DNA of 64,000 bases from Bradyrhizobium sp. C9 (GCF_002532045.1 NZ_NWTG01000029.1:17579-81578), one strand, 5' to 3'; numbered from the stretch's first letter, positions 44,961 to 54,256 are shown. Program-made: numbers and translations. The notes: generated by a model not told the origin, from the letters alone.

Positions 44961-47195
44961 TTACTGCGCCGGGGCCGCGTTGCTCTCCTGCGTCACGACG
45001 CGCTCGCCGCTTTTCGCCGCCAGCGCAGTGCCTGCGTCCTCGAACCGCGCCTGATAGACCGCGAAATTCTCCATCACGCGCTGCACGTAGTTGCGCGTCT
45101 CCGAGATCGGGATCCGCTCCACCCAATCGACCGGATCGACCTTGGGATCGCGCGGATCGCCATAGGCCTTGATCCAGTCGCGGACGCGGCCGCGGCCGGC
45201 GTTGTAGCCGGCAAACGTCATGATGTGGCAGCCGCGATATTCCGCCAGCAGCGCACTCAATTCGGCGGCGCCCATCTGGGTGTTGTAGACCGGATCGGAA
45301 ACCATCCGGCTCCAGTCATAGCTGACACCGAAACGTTTGGCGGTGTCGCGGCCGGCTTCAGGCGTCACCTGCATCAGGCCGACGGCGTTGGCCGCCGATT
45401 TGTCGCGCTGATCGAACGCGCTTTCGGTGCGCGCGATCGAGTAGGTCATGCTGCGCCCGATATCGGGGGCGATCGGGGCGTGCTTGGGAATGCCGATGAC
45501 CGGGAAGGCGTAATGGTCGAAGGCAAAGCCGCGCGCCAGTGCGATCTTGCCGATCTGCAGCATGGCGCGAGCATCGTTATGGCGGCCGGTGAGTTCGCCG
45601 AGCGCCTCGAGCATCCCGACATCGGTGCTTTCCTCGGCGAGGTCGGCGGCGAAATAGAGCACGATGTCGGGCTCGCCGATCGCGTAGAGCATGTCGGCGG
45701 CACGCACGCGCTCGTCGGCCGCCATGCTGCCGGCGCTGGCCGCCGGCGAGGGCGCGCGCAGCTCAATGCCGTCACGCCCGAGCCTGGCCAGCGCGAGCTG
45801 ACCGTAATAGGCGGTCGGGTAGCGCGCTGCGGCCTGGTAGTCGGCCCGCATCGCGACGCTGTTGCCGAGCGCTTCGGCGGCGCGACCGCGCCAATAGGCG
45901 GCGCGCGCCAGCACCGTCGGGTTGGTCTGGCCTTCGTCGATCCGTGCGAAATGCGCGGCCGCGGTCCTGGCATCGTCGAGATAGCGCAGCGCGATCCAGC
46001 CGCGCATGAAGTGCATGTCGGAGCGGTAATACGGATTGTCCGGCGGCGCCGCGCCGCGGATCACGTCATAGGCCGCCTGGTACTCACCCTGGTCGAGGAG
46101 CTTGCGGGAGAGGATGCGGCGCTCGCGCCACCACTGGTCGGTGTCCTGCTGCGCCATCGTCTCGGGCGCGGCCGCAATCGTCACGCGCGCCGCATCGTCG
46201 ATCCTGTTCTTCGCGAGCAGCCACTGGATGCGGCACAGCGTATAGCCGAGGTCGCCGCGGGCGTCGGCCGGCACGTCGTTGAGCGTGTCCTCCGCCTTGC
46301 TGGATTGCCCGCGGACCGCGCCGCAGGCCTTCACGATGGCCAGCTCGTCGCTGCCGAGGTGCTGTGCCGCGCGCCGCGCGCCGGCGAGATCCTTGGCGCC
46401 GATCCGCTTGTCCATGCGCGCGCGGTGGTCGTCGCGCGTCAGCAGTTCCTTGAATGCGTCGTAGGCGTCGCTCTCGGTACGGTCCAGCAGTTCTTCCGAG
46501 CGCCAGGCCTCGCGCACCAGCCGCGTGGCGCCGTCGCGATCGCCTTCGGCGAGCAGCGTACGGGCGAGCGCGAACTTGCCCTTGGCGCTGATCGGCTGAT
46601 CGAGCGTGAAAGCGTGAACTGTGGCCGGATCGCTGCGCTCCTGCCAGATCCGCGCCTCAGCCCGTTTGCGCAGCAGCGTGGCGCTTGGCCAGTCCGGGTT
46701 GGCCGTGACGAATGCCGCATAGCGGCTGAACGGCGCATTCGACTCGGAATGACGCAGCAGATACCACTCGACGAGCTTGCGCCCGACGGGATCGGTGATC
46801 TTTGCCTGGATGTCGGTGGCGTCGCTGGTCTTGCCCCGGCGCGCCGCGGTGATCGCATCCCTGACCGCGGCGAGATCGCCCGACAGTTGCGGGCCGGCGG
46901 GCTTCTCCGGCTCGGGCGCCTTCGAGGTCTCAGCCGATTTCGATGGAGCGGATTTGGCCTTCGCGGATTTGCGTTTGTCGGCGCCGTGCCTGGCATGCCG
47001 GCGCTTGCCGGAGGCGTTTTCGCGCGCAGACTTAGTGCCGGCCTTGATGCCGGCCTTGGCGCCATGCGCCTTCTTGTCCCCGTGGCCGCTCTTGGCCTGG
47101 TGCTGGTGATGTGGTTTAGCGGCTGCCTGAACGGGAAGCAGCGCAAGCGCGGCGGCGGTGGCGAAACACGCCAGCGGACGTAGGCACCGGTTCAT
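44961..47195 (-). CDS. slt: Soluble lytic murein transglycosylase
   Basis: ATG 47195 gives 744 aa with a signal peptide (CFATAAALALLPVQAAA) and a basic His/Lys-rich segment (to about 75). A long alpha-helical TPR-like superhelix follows, then the C-terminal SLT domain. The catalytic Glu lies in IARTESAFDQR, followed by NAVGLMQVTPEAGRDTAKRFG and YNAGRGRVRDWI. It cuts peptidoglycan glycan strands with 1,6-anhydro ends. The upstream in-frame extension to 47255 lacks a signal-peptide start and is left out. Confidence 0.93.
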   Translation of the reverse strand: MNRCLRPLACFATAAALALLPVQAAAKPHHQHQAKSGHGDKKAHGAKAGIKAGTKSARENASGKRRHARHGADKRKSAKAKSAPSKSAETSKAPEPEKPAGPQLSGDLAAVRDAITAARRGKTSDATDIQAKITDPVGRKLVEWYLLRHSESNAPFSRYAAFVTANPDWPSATLLRKRAEARIWQERSDPATVHAFTLDQPISAKGKFALARTLLAEGDRDGATRLVREAWRSEELLDRTESDAYDAFKELLTRDDHRARMDKRIGAKDLAGARRAAQHLGSDELAIVKACGAVRGQSSKAEDTLNDVPADARGDLGYTLCRIQWLLAKNRIDDAARVTIAAAPETMAQQDTDQWWRERRILSRKLLDQGEYQAAYDVIRGAAPPDNPYYRSDMHFMRGWIALRYLDDARTAAAHFARIDEGQTNPTVLARAAYWRGRAAEALGNSVAMRADYQAAARYPTAYYGQLALARLGRDGIELRAPSPAASAGSMAADERVRAADMLYAIGEPDIVLYFAADLAEESTDVGMLEALGELTGRHNDARAMLQIGKIALARGFAFDHYAFPVIGIPKHAPIAPDIGRSMTYSIARTESAFDQRDKSAANAVGLMQVTPEAGRDTAKRFGVSYDWSRMVSDPVYNTQMGAAELSALLAEYRGCHIMTFAGYNAGRGRVRDWIKAYGDPRDPKVDPVDWVERIPISETRNYVQRVMENFAVYQARFEDAGTALAAKSGERVVTQESNAAPAQ

Positions 47196-47492
47196 TCCCT
47201 GGTCCCCCCTGAGAAACCACGAGGCACAAACAGAACGCGTCATACGGCGGCACAATCGCCGCAGATTATCACTACCCTCGATTCTCGAGTGTTAATGCTG
47301 GCGCAACTCAACAGGGAAAACGCGGCAAAATAAGGCATAAATCGCGTGGAACCCACGGGAACCGGTGGTCTTGCGGGCATTTCCTGAGGGGCCGAGACGC
47401 CCATTTGACCGGTCCCGGCGCGGATATATCCTCGTCGAAACGTGCGGCAGGGGAGCTCTCATGTCAGATCTGTTCTTTCAGGCCGGTGCGTC

Positions 47493-48341
47493 GTGACGGC
47501 TCGGCTCAGAACCATCCTGGATGGGGGCCGCTATTTCGAGGGCCCGCGCTGGCATCGCGGGCGGCTCTGGTTCGTCGACTGCATGGCGCGGACGCTGCTC
47601 AGCATCAGTCCGTCGGGCGAGCGCCGGGAGCATGCTGCGGTGGCCGACGACACGCCGTGCGGTCTCGGCGTGCTGCCTGATGGCGACATCGTCGTGCTGA
47701 CGATGTTCAGGAAGCGGCTGCTCCGGTTTTCCGGCGGAGCGCTGTCGCTGTATGCCGATCTCTCCGGGATCGCGACCGGCACGATCGACGACATGATCGT
47801 CGACGGGCAGGGGCGCGCCTATGTCGGCGATCTCGGCTTCAATCTGCCGCCGCCGGAAGGCCGCGGCGCCGTCGGCCGCGTTATCCTGGTGTTGCCCGAC
47901 GGCAGCGCCCGCGTCGTCGCCGAGGGATTGCGCTTTCCGAACGGCATTGCCGTTTCCTCCGACCATCGCCGGCTCGTCGTCGCGGAAATGGATGGTGCCG
48001 GTCTCGCCGATTACGACATCGCGCCAGATGGCGGCCTCAGCCTTCGCGGGCGGTTCGGTCGCGTCAATGATCCCGACGGCATCTGCTTCGATGCCGACGG
48101 CGCAGTCTGGGTCGCGTCGTTCACCGAAGACGCGTTTGTCCGGATCGATCGCGAGGGTGTGGAGCGGGCGCGCATCGCGGTCCCCGGCCGCCGCGCGCTC
48201 GCCTGTGCACTCGGCGGCGCGGACCGCAGGACGCTGTTCTGCCTGAGCGCGGAGACGTCCTACGAGGAGCTGCGGAAGGGCAAATCGGTATCGCGGATCG
48301 ACGTGGTCGAGGTCGAGACACCGGGCGACGGTTATCCCTAG
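47493..48341 (+). CDS. SMP-30/gluconolactonase-family protein
   Basis: From GTG 47493 the product is 282 aa and forms a six-bladed propeller: LDGGRYFEGPRWHRGRLWFVDCM with the metal-ligand Glu, GLGVLPDGDIVVLTMF, TGTIDDMIVDGQGRAYVGDLGF with Asp/Asn ligands, LRFPNGIAVSSDHRRLVVAE, and NDPDGICFDADGAVWVASF. It likely hydrolyses a sugar lactone or similar ester using a divalent metal. The start overlaps the stop of an 11-codon mini-ORF with a good ribosome site at 47461. Confidence 0.85.
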   Translation: MTARLRTILDGGRYFEGPRWHRGRLWFVDCMARTLLSISPSGERREHAAVADDTPCGLGVLPDGDIVVLTMFRKRLLRFSGGALSLYADLSGIATGTIDDMIVDGQGRAYVGDLGFNLPPPEGRGAVGRVILVLPDGSARVVAEGLRFPNGIAVSSDHRRLVVAEMDGAGLADYDIAPDGGLSLRGRFGRVNDPDGICFDADGAVWVASFTEDAFVRIDREGVERARIAVPGRRALACALGGADRRTLFCLSAETSYEELRKGKSVSRIDVVEVETPGDGYP

Positions 48342-48514
48342 CCGGGGCGAGGCTGCTTCTTCTTCTGCTTCTCTTTCTTCTTCAGGATCTCTGCCTGGCT
48401 CCTGAAGGCGCGGGCCAGGGAGCGCATCTGATCGGCGACGATCGCGTCGGCGGTCGCCGATGCGACCCGTTCCGCGGTCTGCGCCTGCTTGCGAATTGCC
48501 TTGGCCATTTTCAT
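48338..48514 (-). CDS. Small basic hypothetical protein (58 aa)
   Basis: ATG 48514 opens a Lys/Arg/Ala-rich helical protein (KAIRKQAQTAERVASATADA, then RSQAEILKKKEKQKKKQ). Its stop overlaps the end of the converging SMP-30 gene by 4 nt. Homologues of this sort exist in Bradyrhizobium, in my recollection, without function. The poly-Lys tail suggests nucleic-acid contact. Confidence 0.5.
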   Translation of the reverse strand: MKMAKAIRKQAQTAERVASATADAIVADQMRSLARAFRSQAEILKKKEKQKKKQPRPG

Positions 48515-48627
48515 GAAGGAACCAATTGCGCCGCGTCGTCCTGGTTCCCGCGCCGGCGACGGCATCTTATGGTCTTGAATTTCGTTCTTGTTTCGTTCAT
48601 GAGGGAGCCCTTCGGGAGAATGCCGTC

Positions 48628-48765
48628 ATGGACGCCGAGCGAGACCGCGAAATCATCAGGCTATGGAATGAGCTCCGCCGGCTGCAGCGCGAGGGACGTC
48701 CGACGGCGTTGCTGGTCCGCCGGATCGAGCAGGCCCTGGCGGCACGGGAGCAGGAGGCCGCCTGA
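48628..48765 (+). CDS. Small coiled-coil protein (45 aa)
   Basis: ATG 48628 follows CGGGAG. The product is one long charged helix (MDAERDREIIRLWNELRRLQ, then RRIEQALAAREQEAA). It is divergent from the small basic gene at 48338-48514 across about 110 bp. The family is unknown. Confidence 0.5.
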   Translation: MDAERDREIIRLWNELRRLQREGRPTALLVRRIEQALAAREQEAA

Positions 48766-48824
48766 GGCTCGCGCTTGATCGCGCTTGCTTCAAGCGAACC
48801 AGTATCTGCTTCGTCCGAACGGGC

Positions 48825-50183
48825 CTAGCGCCCGCCGTCCGGCCCCATCACCAGATTGGGCAGCCAGGTCGAGATCTCCGGGAAGAAGCACAGCATCAGC
48901 ACGGCGAACATCATCAACAGCACGAAGGGCAGCGTGCCCCAGATCACCTCACTCAGGGGGATGTCGGGCGCGACGTTGCGGATGACGAAGATGTTGAGGC
49001 CGACCGGCGGGTGGATCAGGCCCATCTCCATCACGATGGTCATGACGACGCCGAACCAGATGATGTCGAACTCGGCCGCGCGCAGCGGCGGCAGGATGAT
49101 CGGCGCGGTCATCAGGATGATCGAGACCGGGGGCAGGAAGAAGCCGAGCACGATCACCATCACGAGGATCGCAAACAACAGCTCCCAGCGCGGCAGGTGC
49201 ATCGCGACGATCGCTTCCGCCGCCGACTGCGAGATGTGCAGATAGCTCATCACATAGGAATAGAGCAGCGACATGCCGATGATCAGCATCAGCATGGTCG
49301 ACTCGCGGATGGTCGATTTCAGGATCGGCGACAGGTCGCTCGGCTTCCACACGCTGTAGATCACGGCGATCAGCCCGAGCGCCAGCAGGCCGCCGAGGCC
49401 TGCGGTTTCGGACGGCGTCGCGTAGCCGCCATAGAGCGCGATCATCACGCCGGTCAGCAGCAATACGAACGGGGTCACGCGCGGCAGCGCGCTGAAGCGC
49501 TCGGCCATGGTGAACTCGTCGCGCTGCAGGATCGCCGCGTCCTTGCCGGTCGCGTCATAGGCGGCTTTGGCCATCGCGTATTCCTTGCGGAAACGGAACA
49601 TGGCGTAGAGGCCGAACAACGACACCAGCAGCAATCCGGGACCGATGCCGGCGAGGAACAACCGCCCCAGCGATTTCTCGGCCGCGACCGCGAACAGGAT
49701 CATCGTGATCGAGGGCGGCAGCAGGATGCCGAGCGTGCCGCCGGCGGCGATGATCCCCGCGGCAAAGCCGCCCGAATAGCCGCGCTTGCGCATCTCCGGA
49801 ATGCCGGCCGAGCCGATCGCCGAGCAGGTCGCCGGCGAGGAGCCGGCCATCGCCGCGAACAGCGCGCAGGCGAACACGTTGGCGACGCCGAGGCCGCCGG
49901 GCACGCGGTGCAGCCAGGCATGCAGCGCCGAGTAGAGATCCTGGCCGGCGCGGGATTTGCCGATCGCCGCGCCCTTCAGGATGAACAGCGGGATCGACAG
50001 CAGCGTGATCGAGGCCATCTCCTCGTAGACGTTCTGCGTCACCGTATCGAGCGAGGCCGCGGGCATGTAGATCGCCATGAACACGACGGCGACCGCACCG
50101 AGCGCGAATGCGATCGGCATGCCGGAGAACATCGCAAGCAGGGTGGCAAGCCCGTAGGAGATGCCAATACCAAACACGGTCAT
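48825..50183 (-). CDS. dctM: TRAP transporter large permease (DctM)
   Basis: ATG 50183 gives 452 aa with about 12-13 membrane helices. Diagnostic segments are MPIAFALGAVAVVFM, AGSSPATCSAIGSAGIPEM, AAGGTLGILLPPSITMIL and VMEMGLIHPPVGLNIFVI. It is the sodium-driven transport subunit. The start overlaps the dctQ stop by 4 nt. Substrate is probably a carboxylate. Confidence 0.95.
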   Translation of the reverse strand: MTVFGIGISYGLATLLAMFSGMPIAFALGAVAVVFMAIYMPAASLDTVTQNVYEEMASITLLSIPLFILKGAAIGKSRAGQDLYSALHAWLHRVPGGLGVANVFACALFAAMAGSSPATCSAIGSAGIPEMRKRGYSGGFAAGIIAAGGTLGILLPPSITMILFAVAAEKSLGRLFLAGIGPGLLLVSLFGLYAMFRFRKEYAMAKAAYDATGKDAAILQRDEFTMAERFSALPRVTPFVLLLTGVMIALYGGYATPSETAGLGGLLALGLIAVIYSVWKPSDLSPILKSTIRESTMLMLIIGMSLLYSYVMSYLHISQSAAEAIVAMHLPRWELLFAILVMVIVLGFFLPPVSIILMTAPIILPPLRAAEFDIIWFGVVMTIVMEMGLIHPPVGLNIFVIRNVAPDIPLSEVIWGTLPFVLLMMFAVLMLCFFPEISTWLPNLVMGPDGGR

Positions 50184-50734
50184 CGGCGCGCGCCACCGGT
50201 CAGCGGAATGAGGATTTGCAGCAGGAGCTGCACGCAGAGCAGCGTCATGCCGAGCGCCATCAGCCCGTAGGGGATGGCGAGCGGCGGCGACCACATCGAG
50301 TTGGACACCTGGCCGTCGACATAGGCCTCGTGCGCCAGGGTCCAGGACTTCCAGGCGAAGAAGGTGCAGAACGCGAAGCTCGCGACATCGACCAGCCACA
50401 GCCTGATGCTGTTGGCGCGGGCCGAAAGCAGGCCGACGAACGCCTCGATGCTGACATGGCCGCGCTGGCTCTGCACATAGGCTGAGGTCATGAAGGTGGC
50501 GCCGACCAGCAGGAACACGGCGGCCTCGTCCTGCCAGTAATTCGGGCTGTGAAACAAAGCGCGGCCGAGCACGCTGTAGCTCAGGATCGCGCAGGCCGCG
50601 ATCAAGGCGAGCGCGGCGAACACCACGATGATGTTGTTGCAGACGGACAGCGCGCGCCCGAGCAGCGCCACGGGTGTATTGCCCGTGGCCATGCTTGGGG
50701 TTTCGGCTTGATCCGCGACCGGACCATGCATCAT
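50180..50734 (-). CDS. dctQ: TRAP transporter small permease (DctQ)
   Basis: ATG 50734 overlaps the dctP stop (ATGA) and gives 184 aa with four membrane helices. It carries the DctQ signature WQDEAAVFLLVGATFMTSAYVQSQRGHVSIE. It bridges the binding protein and the large permease. An internal ATG at MATGNTPVALLG is an alternative start, but the coupled one is preferred. Confidence 0.93.
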   Translation of the reverse strand: MMHGPVADQAETPSMATGNTPVALLGRALSVCNNIIVVFAALALIAACAILSYSVLGRALFHSPNYWQDEAAVFLLVGATFMTSAYVQSQRGHVSIEAFVGLLSARANSIRLWLVDVASFAFCTFFAWKSWTLAHEAYVDGQVSNSMWSPPLAIPYGLMALGMTLLCVQLLLQILIPLTGGARR

Positions 50735-51753
50735 GCGGCGACGTCGCTTGCGAGCTTCAGCAAGTTGGCCGACGTCGCCGTCTTGGCGCCGTAGTCCTTC
50801 CAGGCGGTGTCGCGTGCGATGTCGCGCCACTTGCCGACGATCGCGGCGTCGAGCGCGCTGACCTTGGCGCCGGCCTTTTCATAGACCTTGGTGACTTCGG
50901 CATCGTCGTCCTGCGCACCTTTGCGGCCGAACGCCTCGAGCTCGGCGCCGACGGCGAGGATAATGTCCTGCTGGTTCTTCGGCAGCTTGTCGAAGATCGC
51001 CTTCGACATCATCAGCGGCTCCAGCATGAACCAGTAGGAGGCGCCGGCGCCCGAGGTCAGCGACTTCGCGACTTCCTCGAGGCGGAACGAGATCAGGCTG
51101 GTGGATGAGGTGATGCCGGCATCGCAGGCGCCGGTCTGCATCGCGGCGTAGATCTCGTTTGAGGGCACCGACAGCACGGCGGCGCCGGCGGTCTGCAGCA
51201 CCATGTCCATCTCGCGCGAGCCGCCGCGCACCTTGAGGCCCTTGGCGTCTTCGGGCGCCACGATCGCCTTGGAGCGGCTGGCGACGCCGCCGGCCTGCCA
51301 GACCCAGGAGATCAGCAGAATGCCCTTGTCTGCGAGGAAGTCGCTCAGCGCCTTGCCGACGGGCTCCTTCTTCCAGCGCAGGCCCTGGTCGTAGGTCGTG
51401 ACCAGGCCCGGCATCAGGCCGATATTGGTTTCCGGCAACTCGCCGCCGGCATAGGGCATCGGATAGAGGCTGAGATCGAGTGCGCCCTTGCGCATCGCCG
51501 AGAACTGCGCGTTGGTCTTGATCAGCGAGGAGTTCGGATAGACCTCGGCGGTGAGGTCGCCGCCCGAGCGCTTGGCGACCTCGGCCGCGAACATCCGGCA
51601 CAGCCGGTCGCGGAAGTCGCCCTTGTCGATGGTGCCGCCGGGAAACTGGTGCGAGATCTTCAGCGTGGTCGCGGCATGCGCGGTCCCGACACCCATCCGC
51701 AGGACGGCGGGCGCGGCGAGGGCGGAAGCGAGGACGTGGCGGCGTGTGAGCAT
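50731..51753 (-). CDS. dctP: TRAP transporter periplasmic binding protein (DctP)
   Basis: The 340-aa protein has a twin-arginine-like signal (LTRRHVLASALAAPAVLRMG) and the DctP fold: LKISHQFPGGTIDKGDF, AAEVAKRSGGDLTAEVYPNS, MRKGALDLSLYPMPYAGG. The ligand-anchoring Arg lies in GLKVRGGSREMDMVLQTAGA, where RGGS is a variant of the usual R(I/V)(P)(G/S) context. Gene order P-Q-M with two ATGA overlaps makes a complete transporter. Confidence 0.93.
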   Translation of the reverse strand: MLTRRHVLASALAAPAVLRMGVGTAHAATTLKISHQFPGGTIDKGDFRDRLCRMFAAEVAKRSGGDLTAEVYPNSSLIKTNAQFSAMRKGALDLSLYPMPYAGGELPETNIGLMPGLVTTYDQGLRWKKEPVGKALSDFLADKGILLISWVWQAGGVASRSKAIVAPEDAKGLKVRGGSREMDMVLQTAGAAVLSVPSNEIYAAMQTGACDAGITSSTSLISFRLEEVAKSLTSGAGASYWFMLEPLMMSKAIFDKLPKNQQDIILAVGAELEAFGRKGAQDDDAEVTKVYEKAGAKVSALDAAIVGKWRDIARDTAWKDYGAKTATSANLLKLASDVAA

Positions 51754-52101
51754 GGTTGTTCCCCTGAAGAGCTTCTTGAGCGGCTGTTAGACCGGCGCGG
51801 AGCTTTAGCTTAGCCGGTCTTCGCGTGAAACTTCTCTAGTCTGATAGTTCGAGGCGCCCTGATAGTGTGGGCCGACGGGCGGTCGCAAGTCACGTCATTC
51901 AAGTCTTGCCGCTCAATTCCTGCCGTGCTGCGGCGCACACTGCGTTGCCGCCCGATCCTCGTGCGACGAGTGAGTGATGGGCGTACGCGCCGGCGTGCTT
52001 CAAGAATTTGTTATTGGAGGTAACAACCGGCCGCGCAAGTGCGTCGAGGAGAGAGCGGCAAGTCGTCGCGCTCACATTTGACCACACAAGGGATCATCAT
52101 C
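51754..52101. promoter_or_regulatory. Divergent intergenic region with small palindrome
   Basis: This 348-bp stretch between dctP (leftward) and the MXKDX gene (rightward) holds no convincing gene. TTGTTA (52008-52013) and TAACAA (52021-52026) form a perfect inverted repeat about 75 nt before the MXKDX start and may be an operator. Both promoters should lie here. Confidence 0.45.
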
Positions 52102-52335
52102 ATGACCACCAAGACCCGCCTCGGCCTTTCCGCCGCGCTGCTCACGTTCAGCCTGGCGCTGGCGCCCGCCGCCTTCGCTCAGGACAAGATGGGCAAGGAC
52201 GACGCGATGAAGAAGGAAGGCACGATGTCCAAGGATGCCATGAAGAAGGACGATGGCATGATGAAGAAGGACGACGCCATGAAGAAGGACGGCGGCGCGA
52301 TGATGAAGAAAGACGACGGCATGAAGAAGAACTGA
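52102..52335 (+). CDS. Pentapeptide MXKDX repeat protein
   Basis: ATG 52102 gives 77 aa with a signal peptide (LSAALLTFSLALAPAAFA). The mature part repeats Met-x-Lys-Asp: DKMGKDDAMKKEGTM, MKKDDGMMKKDDAMKKD and so on, as in the MXKDX family of small exported proteins. Clusters of Met, Lys and Asp suggest metal binding, perhaps copper (inference). Confidence 0.9.
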   Translation: MTTKTRLGLSAALLTFSLALAPAAFAQDKMGKDDAMKKEGTMSKDAMKKDDGMMKKDDAMKKDGGAMMKKDDGMKKN

Positions 52336-52391
52336 TCGCCGCCATCGCTCATCCTTCACAGGCCCGCCGTCGTGGCGGGCCTGATTGCGCC

Positions 52392-52748
52392 TCAGCGCTT
52401 CTTCTTGCCGCGCTCCTTGCGCGCCGCGTAGCGGGCGTCGCGCTTGGCCTTTTGCTCGGCCTCGAGCGCAGCCAGTCGCTCGGCTTCCTCTTCCTTCTCC
52501 CGCGCGATCCGGGCGGCCTCGGCTGCGGCCTCCTCTTCCTCGCGGCGCTTCCGCTCTGCCTTCTCGATTTCGCGCGCTTCCTTGGCCTTGGCGCGGCGTT
52601 CGGCGATCGCCGCGCGCTCCTCGGCCCGTGCCTTCACGGTCGGATCGTCGGCGCCCGGCTGGGTACGAAACTTGTTGAGGAGGTTTTGCCGCGCCTGCAG
52701 GGCCGCTTTCTGGCGGTCGGCAAAACCCGGTTCCTTGAAGCCACTCAT
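52392..52748 (-). CDS. DUF6481-type charged coiled-coil protein
   Basis: ATG 52748 (MSGFKEPGFADRQKAALQAR) gives 118 aa. After the conserved N-terminus the protein is one long Ala/Glu/Arg/Lys helix (AERKRREEEEAAAEAARIA) ending in KERGKKKR. Homologues are widespread in Rhizobiales and unstudied. The sequence fits an extended cytoplasmic helix. Confidence 0.8.
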   Translation of the reverse strand: MSGFKEPGFADRQKAALQARQNLLNKFRTQPGADDPTVKARAEERAAIAERRAKAKEAREIEKAERKRREEEEAAAEAARIAREKEEEAERLAALEAEQKAKRDARYAARKERGKKKR

Positions 52749-52952
52749 AGAGGAAGCCTGCTGCTTTCTGTTCGTTGATGGATGGGGTTCGGTTCGGCGT
52801 TCAATAAGTGAATGGCAGCGAAAAGGCCAGTGGCGAACGTGAGGTCGTGGAGCAAAGGAGATATGAGCGGACAGCAAATGGCCGACGGCCGTGGTTGCGC
52901 CCGGCTTACGGTCGGCTTGGTGAGTGGTTGGTCACCGAACCTGCCGACGCGC

Positions 52953-53189
52953 CTAGCCGCGCTGAAACTGCTCGCGCCGGCCGTTGCCGAGCACCTTGGC
53001 GACCGTCTCGGCGGTCATCGCGCTCCGGTCCGAGGCACGCTGGGCTTCCAGCCTGTCGCGCGCCTTTTCGGAGATCAGGAGGCTGATCAGCCGCAGTCTG
53101 CTGGTCTCGTCGACAGCTTCCGAGAGCAGCTGCCTGTAACGCTGATAATCGTAATTCGCTTCGTGTTCGCTCACCGGCACGCCCCGCAC
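52953..53189 (-). CDS. Conserved small hypothetical protein (78 aa)
   Basis: GTG 53189 with GGAG 5 nt upstream is the best start; GTG 53174 is another option. The product is helical and soluble: HEANYDYQRYRQLLSEAVDE, LISLLISEKARDRLEAQRAS, TAETVAKVLG. Similar short proteins recur in Bradyrhizobium genomes, as I recall. Function is unknown. Confidence 0.7.
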   Translation of the reverse strand: MRGVPVSEHEANYDYQRYRQLLSEAVDETSRLRLISLLISEKARDRLEAQRASDRSAMTAETVAKVLGNGRREQFQRG

Positions 53190-53361
53190 ACGCGCTCCAC
53201 TTCAGCGAGCAGTTTTTCGCGAGTCGCGCGCCCCCGCAACGGAATTGCGGGGGCGATCGCTGCGGGCGTGCATTTCGTTGTGCGACTGTTGCAGAATTGA
53301 TCGCACGCAACCGTGCAAAGGGTCATGATGCGGGTGATGACAACAGGGAACCGAAGCGGCC

Positions 53362-53538
53362 ATGAGCGAATCCGAAGACGGAGGCAACCGCCGCGGGGCG
53401 CTGATCGGGCTGCTGGTCGCGGTGGTCATGCTCGCGGTCGGTCTCTGGCTTGCGCATGACCTGACGGCGGCGAGCAAGATGCAGGACTGCCTGATGTCGG
53501 GCCGGACCAACTGTAATGTGATCGAGCCGGCGCGCTGA
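53362..53538 (+). CDS. Small single-pass membrane protein (58 aa)
   Basis: ATG 53362 opens a short acidic head, one helix (GALIGLLVAVVMLAVGLWLAH) and an outside segment with two Cys (MQDCLMSGRTNCNVIEPAR). It falls below common length cut-offs. The topology rule and codon bias support it. The function is not known. Confidence 0.55.
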   Translation: MSESEDGGNRRGALIGLLVAVVMLAVGLWLAHDLTAASKMQDCLMSGRTNCNVIEPAR

Positions 53539-53677
53539 TCCTGCCTTGCGGCAGTGCAATATCGCTCCCACATCGAGCCCAAAGATTCGGGCTGAACTGT
53601 TTGGTCCCGGTTGTGATTCCGGTCACACGCGGACAGGCGGCTGCCTCGACTCCCAGAGATCGGCGGGAACCAAGGCC

Positions 53678-53983
53678 ATGATATCCAAGCTGTGGTCCGG
53701 AACGGGCGCGGCACTGGCTGCCGCAGGCGCGGCAGGTGCCGTTTTGGTAGCGTATTTATCCCTGACGCTGGCGTCGCCAGAACCGGTGTCCAGCGTCGCG
53801 CTCGGGCCGGCGTGGCAATGCAGCCGGGTGGCTTTCGTGCTCACCACCTGCACGCGGGCGGGCGAGGATGAGCAAGAGGCCAAGGCTGAGCGCGAGGTCA
53901 AAGTTGAGCGTGAGGTCAAGACCGAGGGCGAGGTCAAGGCGATCCCGGTGCGCGCCAAGGACGATTGTCCGCCGGAACCCTAG
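53678..53983 (+). CDS. Membrane-anchored protein with EVK repeats (101 aa)
   Basis: ATG 53678 gives an N-terminal membrane anchor (GAALAAAGAAGAVLVAYLSLTLA), a segment with Cys residues (WQCSRVAFVLTTCTRAG), then imperfect repeats EREVK-VEREVK-TEGEVK and a Pro-rich end. The repeat unit is 6 residues (18 bp), so the gene may vary in length by slippage. Confidence 0.5.
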   Translation: MISKLWSGTGAALAAAGAAGAVLVAYLSLTLASPEPVSSVALGPAWQCSRVAFVLTTCTRAGEDEQEAKAEREVKVEREVKTEGEVKAIPVRAKDDCPPEP

Positions 53984-54079
53984 GTTCCTTGTTTGTAAGG
54001 TATCGTCTTCACGCTGACGGCGGCTCGCTTCGCGCGAGAGAGTGCTCCGGCCAGGCTGAGGCCGCGGCCGCATTTCTGA

Positions 54080-54256
54080 TTATTTCTTGGTGGCGCTACG
54101 GGGCTTGATGGAGAGGCCAAGGCGCATCGCCATCTTCTTGATTCGCTCCGGTGAACGGCCGGTCGCCTTCACGACCTCCTCCAGCGACTTGGAGGAGCGC
54201 GCCAATTCCATCAGTCGTCGGTCCTCCTTGAACGACCACCGCGGCTTTCGGGCCAT
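54080..54256 (-). CDS. Short SANT/Myb-like helical protein (58 aa)
   Basis: ATG 54256 (MARKPRWSFKEDRRLMELAR) or ATG 54277 may start this gene. The sequence has a WxxxED...L motif, then SSKSLEEVVKATGRSPERIKKMAMRLGL, which reads as a Trp-led helical DNA-binding unit. A basic tail (KPRSATKK) follows. It may be a small regulator; no partner is evident. Confidence 0.6.
   Translation of the reverse strand: MARKPRWSFKEDRRLMELARSSKSLEEVVKATGRSPERIKKMAMRLGLSIKPRSATKK

Noticed and set aside
44928..47183. A 751-codon rightward ORF opposite the lytic transglycosylase
   Set aside because: Antisense to a gene with an intact SLT active site; composition is that of a mirror frame.
52102..52335. MXKDX repeats as a CRISPR-like or DNA-level repeat array
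   Set aside because: The repetition is in the encoded peptide with codon-level variation and no constant spacer structure.
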